From positions 1-37,378 of the forward strand of contig CAZSTC010000017.1 in the NCBI GenBank assembly GCA_964609795.1: a DNA stretch of 37,378 nt. Reading direction: 5' to 3'. Position numbers and translations under genes: made by a program. The notes under the pieces are model-generated. The model saw only the letters and a list, made by a program, of their open reading frames with translations. It was not told the origin of the DNA and ran no database searches. This document shows positions 17,691 through 24,574 of this stretch, piece after piece; position 1 is the stretch's first letter; every line of letters starts with the position of its first letter. This stretch comes from UBA1412 sp964609795. Its GTDB lineage: Bacteria > Verrucomicrobiota > Verrucomicrobiia > Limisphaerales > UBA1412.

Positions 17691-19406
17691 CTACTGCTCC
17701 AATTCGCTCACCGTCGTTTGGATGACCTCATCAGCTGATGTCATTCCGGCCAACACCTTCCGGATACCATCCTCACGCAACGTCCTCATCCCCAGCTCAC
17801 GGGCTTTGTTGCGCAGCACTGAGGCCGAGAGTTTTTCATAAATCAATTTTCGTGCCACATCGCCCACCTGGAATATCTCAAAAATACCGATACGTCCGCG
17901 ATAGCCATTCTTACAGTTAGGGCATCCTTTGCCCAACTGCACATTGCCGGCGGCCTCAGTCGCTTCGTCAATCTGCAGAACCTGGCGCTCGTGCTCAGTC
18001 AACCGCGCCGGAGCCGTACACTTCTTGCATATCTTACGCACCAGACGTTGTGCCATGAAAGCTCGAGCCGAAGTGGCCACAAGGAAGGGTTTGACACCGA
18101 TATCGATCAAACGGGTCACGGCGCTGGGTGCGTCATTGGTGTGGAGCGTCGAAAAGACCAAGTGACCGGTCAGAGATGCATTAATCGCGATGGAAGCCGT
18201 TTCAAGGTCACGAATTTCACCCACCATGATAATGTTGGGTGCCTGGCGGAGAATGGCCCTCAGTGCCAGACTGAAGCTCAACCCCACGCCCTCATTAACG
18301 TGAACCTGGTTTACACCGCTCAACACGTATTCCACAGGGTCCTCTACTGTAATAATCTTTCTATCGGGCCGGTTGATGTAGTTTAAACACGCATAAAGAG
18401 TGGTCGTCTTACCCGAACCGGTTGGCCCTGTCACCAGGAGAATTCCATCAGGCAAACTGATCAGGCGCTCAAACACCTGTTGGTCATCCGTGAGGAATCC
18501 CAGTTCGGCCAGACCCAGTTTAATACCCTCTTTATCCAAAATACGCATGACGATACTTTCGCCATGAGTGGTGGGAAGGCAGGAAACACGGAAGTCGAGC
18601 GATTTGCCGGCGATATTCATCTGAATACGTCCGTCCTGAGGAATTCGCCTCTCGGCAATGGACATATTGGATTGAATTTTCAACCGGGTAATGACCGTTG
18701 CCTGCAGCCTCTTGGGCGGACCTTTGACTTCGTGCAGGTTACCGTCAATACGGTAACGGACACGGAAAGTTTTCGCCATCGGCTCCAGGTGAATATCAGA
18801 AGCCCGAGATTTGAAAGCGTCTACAATAATACTATTGACCAGTTTAATGATCGGAGCATCCGCATCGACGACCGAACCGTCATCGGCAGTGGCCAAAATC
18901 CCGCCGGGACCACCGATATCGATTTCTCCTTCGGTGATCTCCTGGATCATTTTACCCAGAGAGTTATCCGCTGAGCCATAGTAGCGCTCAATGGCATCTT
19001 CAATTTCCGTGGAGGCTGCCACCCGCACCTCGACATCCGCATGCAACAGAAGGCGCAGGCTGTCAATTGCCTCCAAATCAGAAGGGTCTGATATGGCAAC
19101 AATAATCCCCCCGGAGTCATTCTTTCCGATGGGGACTACATTATATTTCTTGGCCAGGTGGCGGGGGAGCAGCGCGATGATTTCATCGGAGAGGCGCATC
19201 CCGTTCAACTCCACCATTTCGGCTCCAAAGTAAGTCGCGCTTGCCCGTGTTACATCTATCGGCTGGAGTATACTTTGCTTGACCAAAGTATCCACCACGC
19301 CTTCTCCGCTCAGACCCGCCATCTCACGGGCGCCATCCAGTTGCTCCTGGGTGACTTGCCCCATGTCCACCAGCAAATCAATTAAAAAGTCGTCTTTCGT
19401 TGCCAC
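17691..19406 (-). CDS. Pilus/secretion assembly ATPase, PilB/GspE family (first gene of the train)
   Basis: A 571-residue PilB/GspE-type ATPase starting with GTG at 19406, preceded by a good ribosome site (AAGAGGA about 5 bases upstream). The N-terminal MshEN-like part (about 1-150) is followed by the N2 domain (SRASDIHLEPMAKTFRVRYRIDG). The core holds P-loop GPTGSGKTTT with Lys333, Asp box (IITVEDPVEYVLSG), Walker B (PNIIMVGEIRDLETASIA) and His box (GHLVFSTLHTNDAPSA). A zinc module follows (CKKC, then GCPNCKNGYRGRIGIFE). It is clearly related to the other copy at 14812-16539 but differs in the linker, so this is an old duplication. It probably opens the whole minus-strand transcription unit. 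Confidence 0.93.
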   Translation of the reverse strand: MATKDDFLIDLLVDMGQVTQEQLDGAREMAGLSGEGVVDTLVKQSILQPIDVTRASATYFGAEMVELNGMRLSDEIIALLPRHLAKKYNVVPIGKNDSGGIIVAISDPSDLEAIDSLRLLLHADVEVRVAASTEIEDAIERYYGSADNSLGKMIQEITEGEIDIGGPGGILATADDGSVVDADAPIIKLVNSIIVDAFKSRASDIHLEPMAKTFRVRYRIDGNLHEVKGPPKRLQATVITRLKIQSNMSIAERRIPQDGRIQMNIAGKSLDFRVSCLPTTHGESIVMRILDKEGIKLGLAELGFLTDDQQVFERLISLPDGILLVTGPTGSGKTTTLYACLNYINRPDRKIITVEDPVEYVLSGVNQVHVNEGVGLSFSLALRAILRQAPNIIMVGEIRDLETASIAINASLTGHLVFSTLHTNDAPSAVTRLIDIGVKPFLVATSARAFMAQRLVRKICKKCTAPARLTEHERQVLQIDEATEAAGNVQLGKGCPNCKNGYRGRIGIFEIFQVGDVARKLIYEKLSASVLRNKARELGMRTLREDGIRKVLAGMTSADEVIQTTVSELEQ

Positions 19407-19590
19407 AAAATTCCTCTTATATACACTACAGGGCGAGAACTCTCACCCCTTCATAGGGGGCATTCGCATCCAAGCTCTTTTCTGCCGAAATGTAACACCC
19501 CTGCTGCGAGCAGACTACCCGAAAAAGAGGCTCACTCCAAGGTTTTTTTGGAAAGCAAAATGCTTTTTCTTCCAAAACACCCCAGTCTCT

Positions 19591-19610
19591 ACTGAACGAT
19601 CGGTTTCAGT
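19591..19610. promoter_or_regulatory. Palindrome at the predicted start site of the secretion train
   Basis: The 20 bases read ACTGAA-CGATCGGT-TTCAGT: six-base outer arms and a CGATCG core. The element overlaps the candidate -10 box and predicted start point, a usual place for an operator. It could also be a weak hairpin behind nfeD; it has no adjacent T-run on the minus strand. Confidence 0.35.
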
Positions 19611-19636
19611 ATAGCCTCTTTCTGATTTCTTATAAA
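19608..19636 (-). promoter_or_regulatory. Candidate promoter of the secretion/pilus gene train
   Basis: On the minus strand TTTATA (19631-19636) and TATACT (19608-19613) are separated by 17 bases, just behind the nfeD stop and about 200 bases before the first ATPase gene. TATACT matches five of six consensus -10 bases. Transcription would start near 19601, inside a palindrome, and leave a long untranslated leader. Confidence 0.4.
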
Positions 19637-19660
19637 TAACTTCTTTTCTTTCTTCTCGGG

Positions 19661-21079
19661 TTAATCCTCTTTAATCTCTTCTACAATTGCATCTGTCCCG
19701 CTATAGGAGATCACTCGAACACGCGTTCCCTTGGGCAGCATTCCGCTTTGAGCGATAACGTCGAGTGGGCGGCCCCCAATCTGCGCTTTACCCCCGGGGC
19801 GCAACACCGAAAGCGCAACGCCCTCCTTCCCCAGGATATTTTCCTGAAAGGAGACGATATTCCGGGAATCCTCTTCTCCGCTCACACTGGATGGGATTAT
19901 ATGCATGTAAAACTTGGAATGCGGGAAATACCGGCCCAGGAGCAGAACCAGCACCGCCAGCACCGCCATCGCCGCCCCGAATTTCAGAAAAGGCAACCTC
20001 AACTGATCCCAGTGAGGCATCCAGCCGCCGCCGGGATAGAAATCCACCATTCCCATAATTAAGGAGACAAGCATAAGGAGTAACCCCAAAAATCCGAAAA
20101 TCATAAAACCGGGCAAGATAAATATCTCCACAGCAATTAACACCGCTCCGATCAGGAATAAGACAAGCCACTCCAGTCCGCCCAGCCCGGCGATATAATT
20201 GCCGAGGAAGTAGATCGACAATGCCGTTATCCCGATAATCCCGAAGATGCCAAACCCGGGAGTCTTATATTCGATGAAGAGTCCCAGGCCTCCAATAATT
20301 AAGAGGATAGAACTCCAGGCGCTGATCCAGCTGGCAATCGATTCGAAACCAATCTTTTCAACTTGCTTAACCTGATCCGGATTCACCCCCAGTGTTCGGT
20401 AAAGCTCTTCGAGTGAGGGAACCGTCCCCAGCGAAAGCAGCGGCTGGGCCGGCTCGCCGTATTTCCGGGCGGCTTCTTCACTGGTCAGCGTCAGGAGCTC
20501 TCCTTTGGGAGAAAGAATATCTTCGCCAATCACAAGCTCCTGATTGGGATCGATCATCGCCTCGATCACATCCGGGTTATGCCCATAGCGCTCGGCGCAG
20601 GCACGCATTTGGGCCCGGATCATCGAGACCACCTTTTGCTTGAGCGTTTCGGGGATCTCCCCTCCTCCAGTTAAGCCGACGGGTCCGCCCATAATCGGGG
20701 CCGAAGCTCCGATGACGGCCCGCTCGCTCATGTAAATCTCACGGGTACCATAAGCGATAAAAGCTCCGGCGGAGATGGCTTCATTATCCACATAAGTCAC
20801 CGTCAGACCGGGAAATTGCTCCAGCACGTCAATGATTTTGAGTGTACTGTCCAGATCGCCCCCGGGAGTCTTCATATCCAGGATAACGACATCCGCCCTA
20901 GCCTCCATCGCCTCCTTGACCCCACGGCGAATCACATAAAACATCGGCTTATCTATTTGATCCCTCACCGGAATCACATAAGCGCTCCGCGTGGGTAACG
21001 CCTGGGCTGGCCCTTCCTGAGCTGGAAGAACCGGCGCTCCCGCCAGCAGAGACCAGAAAACAATCAGCCAGAATCTCAT
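19661..21079 (-). CDS. NfeD-type membrane-bound serine protease (ClpP-class), long form
   Basis: A 472-residue protein of the long NfeD class. A signal peptide (1-20) is followed by a ClpP-like protease domain: MKTPGGDLDSTLKII gives the GG substrate-binding strand, AISAGAFIA carries the nucleophile Ser103, and Lys147 (or Lys149) is the likely general base, giving the Ser-Lys dyad of this family. About four membrane helices follow (roughly 255-395), then a C-terminal OB-fold domain (GKEGVALSVLRPGGKAQIGG...GTRVRVISYSGTDAIVEE). Homologues cleave hydrophobic stretches of stomatin-like proteins in membrane quality control; no stomatin gene is seen here. The message seems independent: a terminator lies upstream and a promoter ends six bases before the ATG, with no ribosome site. 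Confidence 0.88.
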   Translation of the reverse strand: MRFWLIVFWSLLAGAPVLPAQEGPAQALPTRSAYVIPVRDQIDKPMFYVIRRGVKEAMEARADVVILDMKTPGGDLDSTLKIIDVLEQFPGLTVTYVDNEAISAGAFIAYGTREIYMSERAVIGASAPIMGGPVGLTGGGEIPETLKQKVVSMIRAQMRACAERYGHNPDVIEAMIDPNQELVIGEDILSPKGELLTLTSEEAARKYGEPAQPLLSLGTVPSLEELYRTLGVNPDQVKQVEKIGFESIASWISAWSSILLIIGGLGLFIEYKTPGFGIFGIIGITALSIYFLGNYIAGLGGLEWLVLFLIGAVLIAVEIFILPGFMIFGFLGLLLMLVSLIMGMVDFYPGGGWMPHWDQLRLPFLKFGAAMAVLAVLVLLLGRYFPHSKFYMHIIPSSVSGEEDSRNIVSFQENILGKEGVALSVLRPGGKAQIGGRPLDVIAQSGMLPKGTRVRVISYSGTDAIVEEIKED

Positions 21080-21085
21080 AGGATA

Positions 21086-21114
21086 AGTCTAGCACTCATT
21101 TTACTTCTGCTCAA
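21086..21114 (-). promoter_or_regulatory. Promoter of the NfeD-type gene, predicting a leaderless mRNA
   Basis: On the minus strand TTGAGC (21109-21114), a 17-base spacer and TAGACT (21086-21091) are followed after six bases by the ATG at 21079. The start of transcription would fall on or next to the A of ATG. No Shine-Dalgarno sequence is present. The aroC upstream region has the same spacing throughout. Confidence 0.5.
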
Positions 21115-21119
21115 GCAAC

Positions 21120-21148
21120 AAAAAAACCGATCTTTCTTAAAAAATCGG
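21120..21148 (-). terminator. Intrinsic terminator of the rpmI-rplT-pheS unit
   Basis: Read on the minus strand: a nine-pair stem (CCGATTTTT / AAAGATCGG, one T-G wobble), loop TAAG, then seven T. It lies 26 bases behind the pheS stop and separates pheS from the NfeD-type gene. Confidence 0.75.
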
Positions 21149-21174
21149 CTTTCTCCTGTTTGTTTTAGGAATAA

Positions 21175-22197
21175 TTAGAATTGCCTCAAAAAGCGCAAAT
21201 CGTTTTCGTAGAAAAGTCGAATGTCATTAATCCCGTACCGGATCATGGCGATGCGCTCGATGCCGAAGCCGAAGGCCCAACCGGTCCAGATTTCCGGATC
21301 ATAACCCACTTGCTCGAACACGCTGGGATGAACCATGCCGCAGCCGGCGATCTCCAGCCATTCTTTACCCATTTTCTTCACCAGCGGGGTGCTGAAATCG
21401 ATCTCATAGCTGGGCTCCGTATAGGAGAAGTAATGCGGACGAAAACGTACTTTGACCTCTTCGCCCAAAAGCTCTTTGAACACGAATTCCACCGTGCCCT
21501 TGAGATCTCCCACCGTGACTCCCTTATCTACATAGAGCCCCTCAATCTGGTGAAAGGTGGGGTTATGGGTCGCATCGGCATTGTCGCGCCGGTAGACACG
21601 CCCGGGCACGATGATACGCACCGGCGGAGCCTGTTTCTCCATAACGCGAATCTGCACCGAAGAGGTGTGCGTACGCAAAAGGCGATCTTTACCCTGCGCA
21701 TCCGGTTCCCCATTAATGAAAAAGGTATCCTGGCTGTCACGGGCCGGGTGATCGGCTGGAGTATTGAGGGCGTCAAAGCAATGATATTCATCCTCAGCCT
21801 CAGGCCCATCGGCCACCACGAAGCCGAGCTTTCTGAAAATCCGGATAATATCCTGAGTTACCTGGGTTAAGGGATGGAATCCTCCAAAGCGGTTCTGCCT
21901 GCCCGGCAGAGTAAAATCGGTTGCTTGCGCAGGCACCGCGGCCTTCAATTCCAGCTCGGCTTTGCGGCCATCCATGAGCTCTACCAGTTCGGCTTTGGCC
22001 TGGTTAACGACCTTACCCGCCGTGGGGCGTTCTTCGGCGGGCAGCTTGCCCAGCTGCCTCAGTAAAGCATTGAACTGGCTATTGCTGCCGAGCCAGGTGA
22101 CGCGAGCCTCTTCCAACGAGGCCAGATCGGAGGCTGTATTCAATGCCTCCAGAGCCGATTTTTTGAGTGATTCTACTTGTTCAGAAAATGAGGACAT
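21175..22197 (-). CDS. pheS: Phenylalanine-tRNA ligase alpha subunit
   Basis: A 340-residue PheS of normal length. It starts with the coiled-coil N-domain (SSFSEQVESLKKSALEAL, then VTWLGSN) that binds tRNA. The class II synthetase core follows: GGFHPLTQV, a DTFFINGEP block, the motif 2 region RIIVPGRVYRRDNADATHNPTFHQIEGLYVD (in part), and motif 3 near the end (GWAFGFGIERIAMIRYGI). It charges tRNA-Phe as an alpha2-beta2 enzyme with PheT. I chose the ATG at 22197: the possible upstream extension of 20 codons runs through a perfect 27-base palindrome and does not look like PheS. No pheT follows; a terminator ends the unit instead, so the beta subunit must be encoded elsewhere. Confidence 0.95.
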   Translation of the reverse strand: MSSFSEQVESLKKSALEALNTASDLASLEEARVTWLGSNSQFNALLRQLGKLPAEERPTAGKVVNQAKAELVELMDGRKAELELKAAVPAQATDFTLPGRQNRFGGFHPLTQVTQDIIRIFRKLGFVVADGPEAEDEYHCFDALNTPADHPARDSQDTFFINGEPDAQGKDRLLRTHTSSVQIRVMEKQAPPVRIIVPGRVYRRDNADATHNPTFHQIEGLYVDKGVTVGDLKGTVEFVFKELLGEEVKVRFRPHYFSYTEPSYEIDFSTPLVKKMGKEWLEIAGCGMVHPSVFEQVGYDPEIWTGWAFGFGIERIAMIRYGINDIRLFYENDLRFLRQF

Positions 22198-22224
22198 AAC
22201 TAAAAGTGCCTGCTCTTGAAACAT

Positions 22225-22251
22225 GTAGAGACGCATTGTCTGCGTCTCTAC
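22225..22251. repeat. Perfect 27-base palindromic element between rplT and pheS
   Basis: Arms GTAGAGACGCA and TGCGTCTCTAC (11 bases each, no mismatch) surround TTGTC. No T-run follows on either strand, so it is not a simple terminator. Palindromes with the ends GTAGAGACG / CGTCTCTAC are widespread intergenic repeats in cyanobacteria and other phyla. In the transcript it would form a strong hairpin just before pheS. Confidence 0.7.
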
Positions 22252-22284
22252 CTTCATTCGTTATTGTTAAACGCAGCTACGTTT

Positions 22285-22665
22285 TTAAGCTTTTTGAGCT
22301 TTCTTAGCCTTGTCTTCCAATCCTTTCTTGGCAATCGCGACCATCTGCTCGAAAGCAGCCATATCCGTCGCGGCCAATTCGGCCAAAATCTTACGATCTA
22401 CAACCACACTGGCGGCCTTGAGCCCTTCAATGAACCGGCTGTAGGTGAGCCCTGCAGCGCGAGAGGCTGCATTAATACGAACCTGCCACAGATTACGGAA
22501 ATCGCGTTTGCGATTCCGGCGGTCACGATAGGAATACTGCCTGCCGTGATCCAGCGCGTCTGACGCATATCTGTAGAGTTTTGACCTGCGGAAGCGAAAA
22601 CCTTTTGCCGCCTCCAATACCCGCTTCCTGCGTTTCCGGGAAGCTACCGCATTTGTAACACGCAT
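22285..22665 (-). CDS. rplT: 50S ribosomal protein L20
   Basis: A 126-residue L20. The N-terminus is the family's basic extension (VTNAVASRKRRKRVLEAAKGF, then RRSKLYRYA), followed by SYRDRRNRKRDFRNLWQVRINAA and SRFIEGLKAASVVVDRKILAELA. L20 binds 23S rRNA early in large-subunit assembly and in several bacteria represses its own operon. It lies 79 bases behind rpmI and before pheS. The C-terminus has a short Lys-Ala tail (KKAQKA). Confidence 0.97.
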   Translation of the reverse strand: MRVTNAVASRKRRKRVLEAAKGFRFRRSKLYRYASDALDHGRQYSYRDRRNRKRDFRNLWQVRINAASRAAGLTYSRFIEGLKAASVVVDRKILAELAATDMAAFEQMVAIAKKGLEDKAKKAQKA

Positions 22666-22744
22666 CTTCTTTAGACCTTTTTATATCGGTACAGCCCGCT
22701 GCTGTTGATCGCCAGCCCGGAGCCGTTTTATTTGTTAAACAATG

Positions 22745-22954
22745 TTAATGATCAAAGGGCAAGTTTTGAGTTACTCTGTAAACATCACTGTTGTGAGCAA
22801 CCTCTGTGCCTTTCATATTCCGTCTCCGCTTCGGGCTTTTGCTCGAAAGCAAGTGACGTTTTCCGGCACGGGTTCTCAGAACCTTACCCGTGGCAGTGAG
22901 CTTGAATCTCTTGGCTACTGCCTTCCGCGTTTTTATACCTTTTGGGCGTCGCAT
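22745..22954 (-). CDS. rpmI: 50S ribosomal protein L35
   Basis: A 69-residue L35. The N-terminus MRRPKGIKTRKAVAKRFKLTATGK matches the family's K.KT.....KRFK.T..GK pattern and is followed by RTRAGKRHLLSSKSPKRRRN. A ribosome site AAAGGA lies 7 bases before the ATG. It is the first gene of rpmI-rplT-pheS; infC, normally upstream, is replaced by divergent aroC. A hairpin with a T-run lies directly before the ribosome site. Confidence 0.95.
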   Translation of the reverse strand: MRRPKGIKTRKAVAKRFKLTATGKVLRTRAGKRHLLSSKSPKRRRNMKGTEVAHNSDVYRVTQNLPFDH

Positions 22955-22970
22955 ACGTCATTCCTTTAAT

Positions 22971-23003
22971 AAAAAAGGAGCAGGATTGTAACATTTCTGC
23001 TCC
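22971..23003 (-). promoter_or_regulatory. Terminator-like hairpin before rpmI (possible ribosomal-protein leader attenuator)
   Basis: On the minus strand GGAGCAG, a 13-base loop, CTGCTCC and then six T, ending 16 bases before the rpmI ATG. No gene on this strand lies upstream to need termination, so it is either an attenuator in the leader or an operator-like palindrome. A second hairpin, CCGCA-ATTAA-TGCGG, lies at 23015-23029. Confidence 0.45.
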
Positions 23004-23012
23004 GGGAATCAA
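22985..23012 (-). promoter_or_regulatory. Candidate rpmI promoter
   Basis: On the minus strand TTGATT (23007-23012), 16 bases, TACAAT (22985-22990; five of six consensus bases). The -10 box lies in the loop of an inverted repeat (22977-23003), so the same palindrome could act as operator or, if transcription starts further upstream, as an attenuator. Confidence 0.45.
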
Positions 23013-23040
23013 GTCCGCATTAATTGCGGCCGTTTCCAGT

Positions 23041-23069
23041 TTGACTATTCCCCCCAAAATTGCAAGACT
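23041..23069 (+). promoter_or_regulatory. aroC promoter, predicting a leaderless mRNA
   Basis: TTGACT (23041-23046), a 17-base spacer and AAGACT (23064-23069) end six bases before the ATG at 23076. There is no ribosome site. The -35 box matches five of six consensus bases; the -10 resembles the TAGACT seen before the NfeD-type and LysM genes. Confidence 0.5.
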
Positions 23070-23075
23070 ATTTCC

Positions 23076-24170
23076 ATGCCAAATTCGTTCGGCCAAATTT
23101 TTCGTATCACTACCTGGGGTGAATCTCACGGCGGATCGGTCGGTGTGGTTGTCGATGGGTGCCCTTCTAATATCCCATTGGATGAGAGTGACATTCAACA
23201 GGAACTCAACCGGCGCAAGCCGGGTCAGTCTTCCATCACGACCCCACGTAAGGAAGATGATTTGGCCCATATTTACTCGGGAACATTTCAGGGTAAAACA
23301 TTGGGGACACCCATCTGCGTCATGGTAATGAACAAGGATGCGCGCCCTCATGATTACGATGAGATTTCCACGAAATTTCGTCCCAGCCATTCGGATTTCG
23401 GCTACCAGACCAAATATGGAATTCGCAACTGGGAAGGCGGCGGCAGGTCCAGCGCACGGGAGACCATTGGCAGAGTCGCTGCTGGCGCCATCGCCAAGAA
23501 AGTTTTAAAACTCCTCTACAATGTGGAGATTCTCGCCTGTGTCGCCCAAATCCATCATATCAAAGCCGAGTTTGACCTCGAAAAGGTGACGATGGACCAG
23601 ATCGAGAGTACGATCGTCCGCTGTCCGGATCCGGAAGCCGCTGAGAAAATGATCGCCTGTATCAAGGAAGCCCGCAAAGAAGGCGATTCAGTCGGGGGGA
23701 TTATCCACTGCATCGCCCGCAACGTCCCCGCAGCCCTTGGCGAACCGGTCTTTGATAAGCTCGATGCCGATCTGGCCAAAGCCATGCTGAGTCTGCCGGC
23801 CGCCAAAGGCTTCGACCTGGGCACAGGCTTTGAGGCGCCGCTCTACAAAGGCAGCGAGCACAACGATACCTACATCCCTCTCAACGGGAAGATAGTCACC
23901 GCTACCAACCGCTCCGGTGGGATTCAGGGTGGAATCAGCAACGGGATGCCGATCATCTTCCGCGTCGCTTTTAAACCGACTTCCACCATCATGCAACCCC
24001 AGAAAACCGTAACCGTGGAAGGCGAAGAGACCATCCTTCAGCCCAAAGGCCGCCACGACCCCTGTGTGCTGCCCAGAGCTATCCCCATCGTGGAGGCTAT
24101 GACGGCCATCACCTTGCTGGACCACGCACTCAGGCAAAACAGCCTGGAAATAAGCCGATTGCTTCACTAA
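23076..24170 (+). CDS. aroC: Chorismate synthase
   Basis: A 364-residue chorismate synthase of normal length. It converts 5-enolpyruvylshikimate-3-phosphate to chorismate with reduced FMN, the last common step to aromatic amino acids, folate and quinones. Family signatures are present: the N-terminal FGQIFRITTWGESHG, the RPSHSDFGYQTKYGIRN block, GGGRSSARETIGRVAAGAIA, and near the end NRSGGIQGGISNGMPI and GRHDPCVLPRAIPIVEAM. It is divergent from rpmI, with 121 bases between them. No other shikimate gene is nearby. A stem-loop (GAGACTGC / GCAGTCTC) lies just behind the stop. Confidence 0.97.
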   Translation: MPNSFGQIFRITTWGESHGGSVGVVVDGCPSNIPLDESDIQQELNRRKPGQSSITTPRKEDDLAHIYSGTFQGKTLGTPICVMVMNKDARPHDYDEISTKFRPSHSDFGYQTKYGIRNWEGGGRSSARETIGRVAAGAIAKKVLKLLYNVEILACVAQIHHIKAEFDLEKVTMDQIESTIVRCPDPEAAEKMIACIKEARKEGDSVGGIIHCIARNVPAALGEPVFDKLDADLAKAMLSLPAAKGFDLGTGFEAPLYKGSEHNDTYIPLNGKIVTATNRSGGIQGGISNGMPIIFRVAFKPTSTIMQPQKTVTVEGEETILQPKGRHDPCVLPRAIPIVEAMTAITLLDHALRQNSLEISRLLH

Positions 24171-24477
24171 AGGAGACTGCTCGCCTGCTTTTTGGGTGCA
24201 GTCTCTCATCCCTGCAATGGGCGAGGCGTTGAGAACTCAGAACAAATTGAAATTCAGGTGAGTAATTTTTTTTAGAACTCAAATACTCCCATTCCCGGAA
24301 AGAGTCGTTATTCCGCGGGTGGAGGTTATTTTTTGCCGGTAGCCTCCTCTTTTCTAAGCCGCTTTTTCCCCTTTCGGAGGCCAATAAAAAAAATCACACA
24401 AAAGAATAGCCCGGCGGTTCCTAAGGGGTGTAGTTTGCGGTGAGGCAAGCCGCTTCCGAACGGGTATTGATTGAACA
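24171..24477. other. 307-base intergenic region between aroC and the ECF sigma gene
   Basis: No gene is visible. It starts with a stem-loop at 24173-24205 (eight-base arms GAGACTGC / GCAGTCTC, 17-base loop) that may end the aroC message. GCCTCC at 24342-24347 and GGAGGC at 24376-24381 could form a second, weaker hairpin. The last 28 bases contain the left arm of a 15-base inverted repeat that reaches into the sigma gene. I could not find a convincing promoter. Confidence 0.6.
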
Positions 24478-24574
24478 GTGAAGAATCTTCCCTCTGACAA
24501 ATGGAGAGATTGGATCGTGGAGAACCAGGACAAATGGTTGCTCTATGCGCGTCAACAGTCCCGTTCGGAAGCGG
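24450..24574. repeat. Perfect 15-base inverted repeat bracketing the sigma-factor start
   Basis: CCGCTTCCGAACGGG (24450-24464) and its exact reverse complement (24560-24574) are 95 bases apart. The GTG start (24478) lies in the loop; the right arm is coding and covers Ser-Arg-Ser-Glu-Ala. A chance match of this length at such distance is unlikely. In RNA it would form a long GC-rich stem around the translation start. Confidence 0.75.

Noticed and set aside
19536..19572. AAAGCA-AAA-TGCTTT hairpin in the nfeD-to-ATPase gap as terminator of nfeD
   Set aside because: On the minus strand, in which nfeD is transcribed, the hairpin is followed by A rather than T, so it does not fit an intrinsic terminator in that direction.
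22198..22257. N-terminal extension of pheS by 20 codons
   Set aside because: The extension crosses the 27-base palindrome, does not resemble PheS N-termini, and an ATG at 22197 gives the normal length.
24450..24574. Inverted repeat at the sigma gene as ends of a small mobile element
   Set aside because: The enclosed 95 bases include the gene start and are part of the coding frame; no target duplication is visible. A structural or regulatory role is more likely.
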